From NCBI GenBank assembly GCA_022775905.1, contig JALFJX010000027.1, positions 1 to 64,000 on the forward strand: a stretch of DNA of 64,000 nucleotides, given 5' to 3'. Below the pieces are notes generated by a model. That model searched no databases and was not told the DNA's origin. It worked only from the letters and a program-made list of their open reading frames with translations. The position numbers and the translations under genes were made by a program. Shown one piece after another: positions 25,448 through 35,332 of the stretch (positions are counted from its first letter, which is position 1; the number at the start of each line of letters is the position of its first letter). The stretch is from Methanobrevibacter sp. (GTDB lineage: Archaea > Methanobacteriota > Methanobacteria > Methanobacteriales > Methanobacteriaceae).

Positions 25448-27104
25448 TATTTAACTCCTCAATGAAATCACGTTCCAAATCTATACGACTAATACCAGTT
25501 TCATTTTCAATTTTTTGCCAAATCAGACCATTTCTTGTATTATATATCGCATTATTATAAAGATCCATTGCTTCATTATCCAAACCACATTCCATCTTTG
25601 CTTTAGCTTGAATAGCCATTACTTCACCATCAAATGGATACATCTCTAAAATATCCTTACAATATTCATCAATAGCCCTATAATCATCTAATGAATCTGC
25701 ATTATTGTCCATAATCCATAATTTTGAACGATGTATATCTAATAAATCAGGATATTTAACACTGTACTCGTCAATTAATGATTGAACCATGGATTCATCT
25801 TTATCATCATAACGAGCAACAGATAACTTTCTACAAAAAGTAATAATATCATCTATTTTCATTAGTTCATCAGATAATGGATTTTCCTGCATTTTACGAA
25901 CAGTTAAGAACTTATTAGCATTAAAATATTCTCCTTTTTCAATATAACATAACAATAATGTTGAAAGATTTTTATCAGAAATCGGAACCATAATACCATA
26001 CTTGCGAACATCGCCAACTAATTGTAAAGAAATATATTCATTAAGTTCATCAAAGACAGCATCATAATCCTTATTTTCTTGTAATTGACGCAAGAAATCC
26101 TCTTTTCCTTCAATATTTTTAGTTATATGTTGAGATTGAACAAAGACTTTTTCTTTAGCAATTAAACTATCAATTTTTCTTCTATTGTAAAATGCACGAG
26201 CATTACTACGTTTATTTATTTTATATTTTTCAAAAACAGAATCACGATTTATTTTATCAAGATATAAATCAGTGTATTCACTGAAAGGAATTTCAATATC
26301 TTGGAAAGCATTATGAACTATTTGTTCTTCATAATCTGGAACATACATCCAACTATCCCCATATGCTATTCTAAAAATACATTCACTTTGTTCAGCAACA
26401 GGGAGTAAATTACCTTCAAAATTTTCCAATCTAGGAGTTCCCAAATGTTCTTTTCTATATCTTAATATTTGAATTCCCCAACGCATACAGAACTCAACAC
26501 ATTCTTCAGTTGAAAAATAGAGTAATTTGTCTTCTAATTCCTTAAGAACTTTATCTTCACCTTCAGAATCAACTCTATCACAATATTTTTCATATAATTT
26601 ATAATGTTCCTTCCATTCATCAAGAGATAAATTTTTGTTTACAACAAAATACGGGGACATCAGTTCTGTGTAAATACGAAGATATTTAATATATTCCTGG
26701 ATTTCTTCTTCACCAGTAGGCATTGGATCCATAATGAAAAATTCAATATGCTGACCACATGCTTTTCCAGGTAATGCCTGTGATTTATAAATTGCAGTGG
26801 TTGTATTATCAGTATACCTAACAATTGGATTGTTATAATACTTTGTATTTCCATTATATACAAAAGTACGTCCTTCAGGAACAACATTATCCTCTGTTTC
26901 AATAACATTCCTTAATTTATTCCAGTTATCCCTTGTAATATACAAATCAACATCATCATCCCAAGGTAAGAAACGATGATTTCTAACAGTACCTAATGCA
27001 GTACCACCAGCTAAATAGTATTCAACATCATATTTAGTACAAATATCATCAATTTCCAACACTAAGTTGAAAAGATTTTCTTGTACTTTATTCATTCTAC
27101 TCAA
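25437..27104 (-). CDS. LicD family phosphotransferase with a C-terminal helical domain
   Basis: 555 residues. The LicD domain occupies about 1-260 with the diagnostic YYLAGGTALGTVRNH and FLPWDDDVDLYI, whose Asp residues hold the metal. LicD enzymes move phosphocholine or related groups from a CDP carrier to glycans. The second half is helical with tetratricopeptide-like features near the end (EMYPFDGEVMAIQAKAKME). The start is a TTG at 27104 with AGGAG 8 bases before it; the ATG at 27095 is too far from the site. Sits in an operon with a cytidylyltransferase that could supply the CDP donor. Confidence 0.82.
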   Translation of the reverse strand: MSRMNKVQENLFNLVLEIDDICTKYDVEYYLAGGTALGTVRNHRFLPWDDDVDLYITRDNWNKLRNVIETEDNVVPEGRTFVYNGNTKYYNNPIVRYTDNTTTAIYKSQALPGKACGQHIEFFIMDPMPTGEEEIQEYIKYLRIYTELMSPYFVVNKNLSLDEWKEHYKLYEKYCDRVDSEGEDKVLKELEDKLLYFSTEECVEFCMRWGIQILRYRKEHLGTPRLENFEGNLLPVAEQSECIFRIAYGDSWMYVPDYEEQIVHNAFQDIEIPFSEYTDLYLDKINRDSVFEKYKINKRSNARAFYNRRKIDSLIAKEKVFVQSQHITKNIEGKEDFLRQLQENKDYDAVFDELNEYISLQLVGDVRKYGIMVPISDKNLSTLLLCYIEKGEYFNANKFLTVRKMQENPLSDELMKIDDIITFCRKLSVARYDDKDESMVQSLIDEYSVKYPDLLDIHRSKLWIMDNNADSLDDYRAIDEYCKDILEMYPFDGEVMAIQAKAKMECGLDNEAMDLYNNAIYNTRNGLIWQKIENETGISRIDLERDFIEELNNEE

Positions 27105-27138
27105 ATCAAATTTCTCCTAATATAAAAAATTATAAAAT

Positions 27139-28206
27139 TTATTTATTGTTTACAAGATTATCTATTGCAACAACCAATTCTTCAACATCATCAATTGAAT
27201 GTTTACCTACATGAGAAACACGGAACATTTTTTTAGCTAAATCTCCACCACTAGGATTTACAGTAAAACCATATTTATCAATTAATTCCCTATAAATTAC
27301 ATCAGCATTTTCATCTGGGAACAATACTGGAGTAACTGCATTGGATAAGGGATATTTAGGATAATCCAAACCGATTTCTTTAATTCTTTTTCTAAAGTAA
27401 ACAGCAATTTCATTTGTTTCTTTTATAATGTTTTCAATTCCTTTTTCTTCAAGACGTTTAACCATGTCATCTAATTCTATGATGATACGAACTGCAGGGG
27501 TGAATGGAGTTTGTCCCCTTTCAGCATTTTTTAGATGGTCTTTGAAATCGAAATAAATAGATTTTGAGTCAATAACTTCAACTCTTTTTAATATTTTTTC
27601 ACTTAATGCAACAACAGATAAACCTGGAGCCAATGATAATGCCTTTTGTGAACTTAAAATAACTGCATCAATTCCATATTTATCCATATTGATTTCATCA
27701 GCTAAAAAAGCACTAATTGCATCAACAACAAAAATTAAATCATTTTCACAACAAACTTCAGATAACATTTTAATATCATATAATTGTCCGTTTGAAGTTT
27801 CATCAAGATTTACAAGCAAACCAGTAAATTTTTCATCACCAATTACATCTTCAATCATGTCTTTAGTTAAAGTTTCACCATTTTCAACTTTGACAGATTT
27901 ATGTGGAATATCATGAACTTCACATATTTGAGCAAATCTATGACCAAAAGAACCACCCTCAATTACAATTAAGTTGTCTTCTTTTGTAAAACAGTTCATT
28001 ACAGTTGCTTCCATAGCTCCTGTTCCTGATGAAGTTAATAAAATAATTTCACCATTTTCGTTGAATAATAATCTTTTTAATCCAGCACTAGCTGAAAATA
28101 CCACCTGTGAAAACTCATCATTTCTAAAGTATGGTACTTGTTTTCCACCAATTTCTAATGTTTCTGGAAACATTTCAACTGGTCCAATAGTAAATAAATG
28201 ACTCAT
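27139..28206 (-). CDS. PLP-dependent aminotransferase, class V
   Basis: 355 residues, close in form to alanine-glyoxylate and 2-aminoethylphosphonate aminotransferases: FTIGPVEMFPE at the start, LLTSSGTGAMEATVMN for cofactor phosphate, VDAISAFLADE and the Schiff-base Lys in SSQKALSLAPG. It likely adds the amino group to the small precursor that the operon then activates with CTP and LicD transfers. The exact substrate cannot be read from sequence. The ATG has GGAGAG upstream; 17 bp separate it from the preceding gene. Confidence 0.82.
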   Translation of the reverse strand: MSHLFTIGPVEMFPETLEIGGKQVPYFRNDEFSQVVFSASAGLKRLLFNENGEIILLTSSGTGAMEATVMNCFTKEDNLIVIEGGSFGHRFAQICEVHDIPHKSVKVENGETLTKDMIEDVIGDEKFTGLLVNLDETSNGQLYDIKMLSEVCCENDLIFVVDAISAFLADEINMDKYGIDAVILSSQKALSLAPGLSVVALSEKILKRVEVIDSKSIYFDFKDHLKNAERGQTPFTPAVRIIIELDDMVKRLEEKGIENIIKETNEIAVYFRKRIKEIGLDYPKYPLSNAVTPVLFPDENADVIYRELIDKYGFTVNPSGGDLAKKMFRVSHVGKHSIDDVEELVVAIDNLVNNK

Positions 28207-28223
28207 AATTATCTCTCCTTTTA

Positions 28224-29174
28224 TTATATCATAAAAAATTTATCTTTTATTTCATTTTCCAAATCCAATGAGTTTTTATAAAATTTTGAAGCAAAGTACA
28301 AATCATGTATAGCCAAACCATAATTATATACTAAAATTCTTTCTTTATCATTAGTACGGCCTTTTACTTTACTCAATAATACATCAGATACATTCTCAAC
28401 TGATTTGAATTGGTCAAAATATTTAAATCCTCTAATCTGATTAACTTCATCAGCAAATACTTTGTCAAAAAACAAATCACAATTCTGGAAACCTAATGTC
28501 ATAATAGGTATAACTGTACAACCTTCTTTATAACATTCATCAGAAGCAAAATCTTCTGTGGCTCTTGTAACAGCAGAAATAATTAAATCACTGCCAATTA
28601 TTGTTTCTTCATAAGTATCACACAATTCAAATTTCATATTCGGATACTTTGAGAAATAATCCATAAACCTTTCTTCATGATTATGATATTTATATAATTT
28701 AAAAGTAATTTCACGGTCTTTGATTTTAGACATCAATACATCAATACATGCAAACATTATATTTCCCAAACCAAAAAGACCAACTGTCTTAAAATCTTTT
28801 TTTGAAAAAAGTAAAGCAGAATGTGCAGCTGCCGCACCAGTTCTTAATGTAGTAATATACTCCATGTCAATTAAAGCATTTAAAACACCAGTATCTGCTT
28901 CGTACAATAACATATCGCCAAGCATTGTTGAACGAGTTTCTCCAGGATTTAACAAATGACGACCAATCATTTTTAAACCTGCAATATTTTCATCTTCATA
29001 CATACAAGGCATACAAGCATAGTAATCCCCATGATCTTGACTCATACGGGATTTAATAGGCATTTGAAAATCTGTTTTATTTTTTAAAGCAAAATCAACC
29101 CAATCAAAAAAGTTTTCTGAAGATAATTTTGTACCTATTTTTTTACAGGTTTCAAAATCAAAAACCTTAATCAT
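28224..29174 (-). CDS. Ornithine cyclodeaminase / mu-crystallin family protein
   Basis: 316 residues with the family Rossmann site TVGLFGLGNIMFA and the substrate-side signatures YITTLRTGAAAAHSAL and SAVTRATEDF. Members act as NAD(P)-dependent cyclodeaminases or imine reductases on amino acids. It overlaps the end of the fused cytidylyltransferase gene by 8 bp, so it is certainly co-expressed with it. In this setting it may help form the amino compound attached by LicD, rather than make proline (inference). Confidence 0.8.
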   Translation of the reverse strand: MIKVFDFETCKKIGTKLSSENFFDWVDFALKNKTDFQMPIKSRMSQDHGDYYACMPCMYEDENIAGLKMIGRHLLNPGETRSTMLGDMLLYEADTGVLNALIDMEYITTLRTGAAAAHSALLFSKKDFKTVGLFGLGNIMFACIDVLMSKIKDREITFKLYKYHNHEERFMDYFSKYPNMKFELCDTYEETIIGSDLIISAVTRATEDFASDECYKEGCTVIPIMTLGFQNCDLFFDKVFADEVNQIRGFKYFDQFKSVENVSDVLLSKVKGRTNDKERILVYNYGLAIHDLYFASKFYKNSLDLENEIKDKFFMI

Positions 29175-30480
29175 TATTGTACCTCTCTTTCCTTATGTAT
29201 TCAAGTATTTCAACAATTTTTAATGATTCTTCTTCAAAAATACTTTTTGAATCAATACGATTGTTAGACAGCATCCTTGACATGTCTCTAATTAAATATT
29301 TGAAACCATTTCCTTCAAAATTGGTATTAAATAACTGAACATCACTAGAACCTGGGGTATGTAATTCAAAGCTTTTGCTTCTCCACCAATCTCCTCTCAT
29401 ACGTATTGTTCCTTCTGTTCCAATGATTTCAATTTGATTATCAACACGAACAGTGTTTCCAACATTGATTATTGCCCTACCTTTTGGATAGACAAAATTC
29501 ATTGAAGCAAATTCAATATTGTCCCCATCTTTAGATACTTGGAAATCAAAATTGTCATAATTATCTCCCATAATTTTTAACATTGGAAGCAATGCTATTG
29601 CACCTAAGTCATAAAATAAATTAGAACGAGTGATATCATTTTTAGATATGGAACAGTTAAAGCTTAAGATATCACCTATTAAACCACCTTGTGCCATCCA
29701 TAATAATTGGTTGAATACATAAATATGAACCATTTTAGTATTTTCCATTAAAATGACATTATTTTCTTTTGATAATTCCATTAATTTCATTAATTTATCT
29801 GAACTGAATGCTGCAGGAGGATCATATAGAACATGTTTGCCTGCTTTGAGGGCTCTTTGAATGTAATTAAATCTTTCAACAGCAGCGCAATGAACATAAA
29901 TAATATCAGATTCTTCAAGCATTGCATCATAATCATCAAAAGTGTTTTTAACACCATATCTTTCCTTAAATTCATTTAATATTTTATTATCATCACTGTA
30001 AACATTTTTAACTTCGAAACCATTGACTAATTTAGCTTCTTTTACAATCTGATTATCATCAACGAAATCACAAACAATACCCACATCATATTGATCAAAG
30101 GTTTCTTCCCTAATTTGAGTGCTGGAAATACCCTTGGTTCTTTCGAGATATACCATATTACAGTACTTAGATAAATGATCGAATTTGCCTACCCAATCAT
30201 CACCAATAACAAATGAATCAATATCATATTTAATGATATCATCAATTTTCTGGCCAAGATATTCCTCAACTATAATTTCATCTGCAAACCCTGTTTTTTG
30301 CACATTTTCTATTCTAGTTGCAAGTGAATCGTGAACATTTAACTTTCCACGCCCAACGTCATAATTTTCACCAGTAACACCTACAACCAAATAATCACCA
30401 TACTCCTTTGCTCTTTTAAGTATGTTGTAGTGTCCTTTATGAAATAAATCAAATGTTCCATATGTAATAATTTTTTTCAT
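29167..30480 (-). CDS. Fusion: cytidylyltransferase (TagD-like) plus Gfo/Idh/MocA oxidoreductase
   Basis: 437 residues in two domains. Residues 1-130 are a nucleotidyltransferase with the H-x-G-H site in GTFDLFHKGHYNIL and the ISSTQIR motif, as in glycerol-3-phosphate cytidylyltransferases. From about 135 an NAD(P) oxidoreductase of the Gfo/Idh/MocA type follows (YVHCAAVERFNYIQRALKAG, HVLYDPPAA in place of the common EKP). The first gene of the operon, with its own promoter region at 30481-30673. One protein thus may reduce or oxidise a precursor and couple it to CMP for LicD. Confidence 0.82.
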   Translation of the reverse strand: MKKIITYGTFDLFHKGHYNILKRAKEYGDYLVVGVTGENYDVGRGKLNVHDSLATRIENVQKTGFADEIIVEEYLGQKIDDIIKYDIDSFVIGDDWVGKFDHLSKYCNMVYLERTKGISSTQIREETFDQYDVGIVCDFVDDNQIVKEAKLVNGFEVKNVYSDDNKILNEFKERYGVKNTFDDYDAMLEESDIIYVHCAAVERFNYIQRALKAGKHVLYDPPAAFSSDKLMKLMELSKENNVILMENTKMVHIYVFNQLLWMAQGGLIGDILSFNCSISKNDITRSNLFYDLGAIALLPMLKIMGDNYDNFDFQVSKDGDNIEFASMNFVYPKGRAIINVGNTVRVDNQIEIIGTEGTIRMRGDWWRSKSFELHTPGSSDVQLFNTNFEGNGFKYLIRDMSRMLSNNRIDSKSIFEEESLKIVEILEYIRKERYNND

Positions 30481-30673
30481 GAAAAAACCCTCTTAAATTA
30501 ATAAAATATATTACATAATAATTTATAAATTAATACTATTAAAAGTTACTATAATACTCAAAAAATAGTATAAAAATTAATTTAAAAACTAAAAATAAGC
30601 CGTTTAAATAGAAAAATTATGAATAGCTAATTTTTTAAAAAAAAATATATGAAATATTCTAAAAAAGAATAAA

Positions 30674-31222
30674 TCATTCAATTAAGTTCATTAAATCTTT
30701 ACAGTGTTTATCTGCAAGATTTTCCATGTTTTCAATTTCATCCTGTGTGCTGTCTCCAGTATTAAACATACCACCGGTGAAAACTGTTCCAAGATAATTC
30801 ATTTTACAGAATTCAAAAATGACTTCATAAGGTTTTATGATTTCACTAACAGAAATTCCTGCTTTTCCATCTTCAGTATAATCTTCATTGGAAGAACCTG
30901 CAGTAATTCCTAAAATGATCTCCTTATCTTGAAGAGCATTTTGGCTACCATATGCCCATCCGTGTTCAAATACTTCTTCAAACCATCTCATGATAAGTGA
31001 TGTCATGGAATACCAGAATAATGGAGATTGCACTACAATAATATCTGCCCATAACAATTTTTCTTTTTCCTGTTCAATATCAATGTTGTAATCTGGATAA
31101 TGAATCGCTAAATCGTCAAATCTTGCATAGGGATACTTTTCTTTCAAAGTTTCAATAATTCTTTTATTTCCAACAGATTGACTTGCATATGGATGACCAG
31201 AAACTATCAATAAATTTTTCAT
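30674..31222 (-). CDS. Flavodoxin-fold NAD(P)H oxidoreductase (KefF/MdaB-like)
   Basis: 182 residues with the flavin-binding start NLLIVSGHPYASQSVGNK, VVQSPLFWYSMTSLIMRWFE and TAGSSNEDYTEDGK, typical of quinone reductases and KefF-type regulators. It probably uses FMN or FAD and NAD(P)H to reduce quinones or xenobiotics. Single gene with start ATG at 31222; the upstream GAAAAT is not a strong site. Confidence 0.85.
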   Translation of the reverse strand: MKNLLIVSGHPYASQSVGNKRIIETLKEKYPYARFDDLAIHYPDYNIDIEQEKEKLLWADIIVVQSPLFWYSMTSLIMRWFEEVFEHGWAYGSQNALQDKEIILGITAGSSNEDYTEDGKAGISVSEIIKPYEVIFEFCKMNYLGTVFTGGMFNTGDSTQDEIENMENLADKHCKDLMNLIE

Positions 31223-31399
31223 ATTTTCTCATCAATTTTCTAATTATCAATTCAATATTTTGTTATAATCTTTTAAATATTTTATCAAAAACTGAATAAT
31301 ATTACAATAATACTTGATTAAAAATCAAATGTATAAACATATAAATAAAAACATATAAATTATTAGTGTTAAATTTAATTTTCATTTGGGGGAAGTAGC

Positions 31400-32010
31400 A
31401 TAATAAATAATTTCTTTGATGGATTTAAACACAGATTAGGTGAAGACAGCATTCCTTATCAAATAAGCCAATATGGCATTCTCATCGCAGGATTATTTTT
31501 TTATGCAATCGGAACTGTATTATCATTTTAATTTTAAAACATGATTTTGAAAAAATCAATGTTCTACAATTTGGTTTAGCTTTATTATATGGTGTTTTTG
31601 TAGATATCAATTTAGGAATCTTTTCATGGATAGAACCTAATTTTTACATTGCAAAAATAGGATTATGCGTATTAAGTTGCATAGTTTCAGGGTTTGGAAT
31701 TTGGCTTGAGGCAAAATCTGACACATTATTATTGCCTCAAGATGGAGCTGCATTTGCAATATGTGATGTGATTAATAAAAAATTCAGCTTAACACGTCAA
31801 ATGATTGATTTTACTCTTGTTGTTTTAGGTGCTATTGCATCATTCTGGTTACTTGGCAGTTTAGTTGGTATCAGAGAAGGTACATTAATCAGAGTTGTTT
31901 TAATTGGAGTTTTCGTTGAAATGTTCGTTAAATTTTATAGAAGGTTCAGAAATCCTAAAACTAAAGAAGAATATATTGCATATAAACAAGCAAAAAACCA
32001 AAGCAAATAA
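31400..32010 (+). pseudogene. Membrane protein of the YczE/YitT type, frameshifted
   Basis: A strong binding site (GGGGGAAGTAGC) is followed by ATA where a start codon is expected, then INNFFDGFKHRLGEDSIPYQ. A one-base shift near 31527 moves to the frame reading ILKHDFEKINVLQFGLALL, GVFVDINLGIFSW and, at the end, DGAAFAICDVINKKFSLTRQ. Together this is a five-helix integral membrane protein like YczE. Both start and frame are damaged, so it is probably not made. Confidence 0.6.
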
Positions 32011-32105
32011 TTTTTTAATTTTTTAAAAGCTATTTTTTATTAACATTACATCAATCCATTTTAAAATATAAACGATTACTCAACTAACATTAAAAAGGTC
32101 AAATT

Positions 32106-32766
32106 ATGGATTTTGAAGAAATAATCAAATTTTTTAATGAAAATCATGATGAAAATAATCTTAAAACAATGAAGAGACTTAAGGCAGGAAGCAGTAAAAC
32201 TTACGGTATTAAAATGCCTGTTTTGAGAAAATTAGCCAAAGATATTGGAACTGATCATAAATTATCAATCAAATTATGGAATCATGGATATCATGATTCA
32301 CGGATACTTGCTACATTAATAGAAGACCCGAATGAAGTCACAGAAAATCAGCTTGATTTATGGGTTCATGATTTTGACAACTGGGACATCGTTGACCAGG
32401 CATGCATAAATATCCTATATTATATGCCTAGTGCAATAGATAAAATTCCCATTTGGGCAAAATCAGAAGAAAAGAACAGCATTCAGTCTAATTGCAGTTA
32501 TTGCAGTTCATGACAAGAAATCAGAAAAATGATTACTTTGAAAAATTTTTCCCATTGATAATTAATGGATCTAATGATAATCGTAATTTTGTAAAGAAAG
32601 CCGTGAATTGGGCGCTTAGAAGCATTGGAAAGAAAAATAAATTTTTAAATAAAAGAGCATTGGAAGTTTCAAATGAAATTTTAGCTATTGACTGTAAGTC
32701 ATGTATAAATGGATAACTAAAAATGCAATTAAAGAATTAGAAAGTGAAAAAGTTCAAAAGAAATAA
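32106..32766 (+). pseudogene. DNA alkylation repair enzyme AlkD-like, frameshifted
   Basis: The first 120 residues (KRLKAGSSKTYGIKMPVLRKLAK, trimmed here to its core SSKTYGIKMPVLRKLAK, then NWDIVDQACINIL) match HEAT-repeat alkylpurine DNA glycosylases. A shift near 32480-32510 moves to the frame with IAVHDKKSEKNDY and NRNFVKKAVNWALRSIG, a conserved AlkD element, and another near 32716 leads to the tail KNAIKELESEKVQKK. So catalytic helices are in separate frames. Confidence 0.7.
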
Positions 32767-32794
32767 AATAAGTGCATTTAAACACTTAAAACAA

Positions 32795-34253
32795 CTATTT
32801 TTTACGTTTTAATGGTACAAAAATACATGAAACCAATCCAATTAATAAAATTAATAATGGATTACCAGTACCATGAGCTCCTGCAGAATAAGATGATTTG
32901 CTTACTGAATTTGCAATATCTTCATTGGTATTCTCAGTAACATTTTCAGTCTCATCAATATCCTCAAGTTCTTCAAATTCATATGTTTCATTATCTGTTA
33001 CATTAACAGTTTCATTTGTATCGTTAGCAGTGACTTTATAAGTTTCATTTTCTAAAACATTATATTTAATCTCAGTAGTTTCATTATACCCTGCAACAGC
33101 AATATTAATGAAATTACCTGCCTTAGTAACTTTAAACATTACAGTTAAACCAGCTGTTTGCCCTTCAGTCAAATTACCATTATAATTCCAGGAATAATTG
33201 TCTTGATAAGACCACAATCCAGTATCATCAGTATAACCTATATAAATTAAACCATCAAAACTCTTTTCTTTAATGTAAGGATTTGTTATATTCCAGTTAC
33301 CAGTATTTGTAATATTCAATACAAATCTTACAGTATCCCCAACTGAAACATTAGGATCCATACATGTCTTACTTAAAGACATATTATAAATAATTGTATA
33401 ATACTCAACATTGTAACCAAATAAGTTTTGTACACGAGTATCTGGTGAATAAACAACTACAAAATCATAGACTGCAAATGTAGTGTCATTTATTTTCTTA
33501 AATTCAGTGTCAGGAACACGTACTCCACTATCATATAATGAAATAACCTTTTGAACACCACTTTTAGAACTATGTAAATAATCTTTATCAGTAAAATCCC
33601 ATACTGTCACATCATTATTAAGAATATCATAGTAAATTATTATCTTAATATATTCAGCAACATTAGAATGGTCATTATTATTAAGTACAACACTCATATT
33701 TGACAAGGAATGATTTACCAGTAACAGCATTCCTATAGTGATTAAGACAGAATCGTTTATAATTAGTTCCATTAATTTCAATATATGAATTTGACCCTGC
33801 TGTATACAATCCAGGATTATTTAATAAATTTACATTCCACAGATTTACATTATAATTTGTAATATAAAATGAAGAAGATACATTTTTTCCATCAACATAA
33901 TGATTATTTCCATTAATGGATATTGGTTTATTGATGACAATTCCATTTATTAAGTCACTATCAGTATCTGGATTATATGCATAATCTTTATTCAAAGTGA
34001 GATAACCTGAAGTATCTGAATCAATTAACTCTTTTAATTCAAATAAAGTACCAACATTATCATCAGTTAAAACATCATCATTAGAAGATTCAATTACTGG
34101 ATTTGAAGTTTGAGATTCAACAATACTGTCCTCAAATTAGACATTTTCTACAGCAATTGTATCATTAATATCCCCATTAGCTGAAACTGCAGATATTGAT
34201 ATCATCAGAAATAAAAGAACGATTAACAACTTAAAAACATGATTAACTTTCAA
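32795..34253 (-). pseudogene. Adhesin-like surface protein, frameshifted
   Basis: Begins at a TTG (34253) with a signal peptide (LKVNHVFKLLIVLLFLMISI), meets a TAA after AVENV near 34140, continues ESQTSNPVIESSNDD and LTLNKDYAYNPDTDSDLI, shifts frame near 33750, then reads a repeat-rich body with a DUF11-like domain (VGDTVRFVLNITNTGNW) and the anchor TGNPLLILL-helix-KRKK. It has the plan of the adhesins in insert 4 but at a normal chromosomal place without 37-bp repeats. Confidence 0.7.
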
Positions 34254-34402
34254 ATTTTTCACCTCATTTCATTTAATTGAAAAAAAGTAATAAACAAATA
34301 ATCACACATTATTACCATTAGAAAATATGTATGCAATATTATATAAAATTTTAAAAAATATTGAATATTATTTAAATTAAAAATTATAATTTTATAAACC
34401 AT

Positions 34403-34992
34403 CTAATAAAACATGTGAACAATAGCAGGAGTAATGTTTGACTCAATAATTGCAGCGACAATTAAAAGAACCATAGATACAAGAATCAACAATAAAATAT
34501 CTTTAATATATATCTTAGATTCATTCCATTCTTCCCCAACTGTTTTATCTTTACTGATAGCAGCTTTAACCAGTTTTATTTCCAATTTTGTTAAAATCAA
34601 TGCTCCACTTAATGAGAGTATTAATGATACGAATTCAAATATTCCATGAGGCAATATTGAGACAATACAAAAAATAGGATCAAGTGAAAATGAAACCCCC
34701 AAAAGAAATGCATTGTATCCAATAGACAAAATTGCAAATATTGATAGAATCAAACCACTTATAATAGTCATTAGGTCAACTGAAAAATTGTGGATAAAAT
34801 AATCAACTGCAGATAATGAATCATCAAAAATAATTGGTATTTGAGAATTTGACTCACCACCACCCATAACTATACTCAATACAATAAATGTTCCAATTGA
34901 TATTGCAAGAAAAAATCCTGTGGAAAACCATACGATTTTTTATTTCTATCATAAAAATCATGAACAAATTTTCTAGTAAAAATTTCAATCAT
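34403..34992 (-). pseudogene. SpoIIM/stage II sporulation M-like membrane protein, one frameshift
   Basis: The main frame (158 residues, four to five helices, with LPHGIFEFVSLILSLSGA, the conserved family element) lacks a proper start. The missing N-terminus (MIEIFTRKFVHDFYDR) begins at 34992 in another frame; joining them across the A run near 34935 restores IVWFSTGFFLAISIG. These proteins shape envelopes in bacteria; in archaea the role is unclear. The break is in a homopolymer, so it may be a sequence error. Confidence 0.65.
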
Positions 34993-35332
34993 CGAATATC
35001 ATCATATTTTAATATATTTTTGTACATTTTAAAAGTTTTCAAAAATTTAATAGTAATATTAGATATTTTACAGTAATACTTAGATGTTTTAAAATTAATA
35101 ATCAAAAATAAATGGATGTTAAAAATTTTTATTTAAATTTATTATTTTAAACATTATTTAAATTAATTTATCTTTATTTCAATAGTTTTTATCTAATAAT
35201 TAGTTTAATCAACTGTAGCAAAACTTTAATAGTATTTATAAAAAAATATAAAAAATGAAGACTTTATTAGATATGATTTTATCTTAAAATATTGTGTGTT
35301 ATATTGAAGTTTTCGTTTATTAGAGGTGTTTT
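34993..35332. other. AT-rich intergenic region upstream of the purine permease
   Basis: About 340 bp with no coding frame. No purine riboswitch core or other structured leader was recognised before the permease; only GAGGTG just before its ATG. Confidence 0.4.

Noticed and set aside
35077-35332. Purine riboswitch before the purine permease
   Set aside because: No conserved three-way junction sequences were seen.
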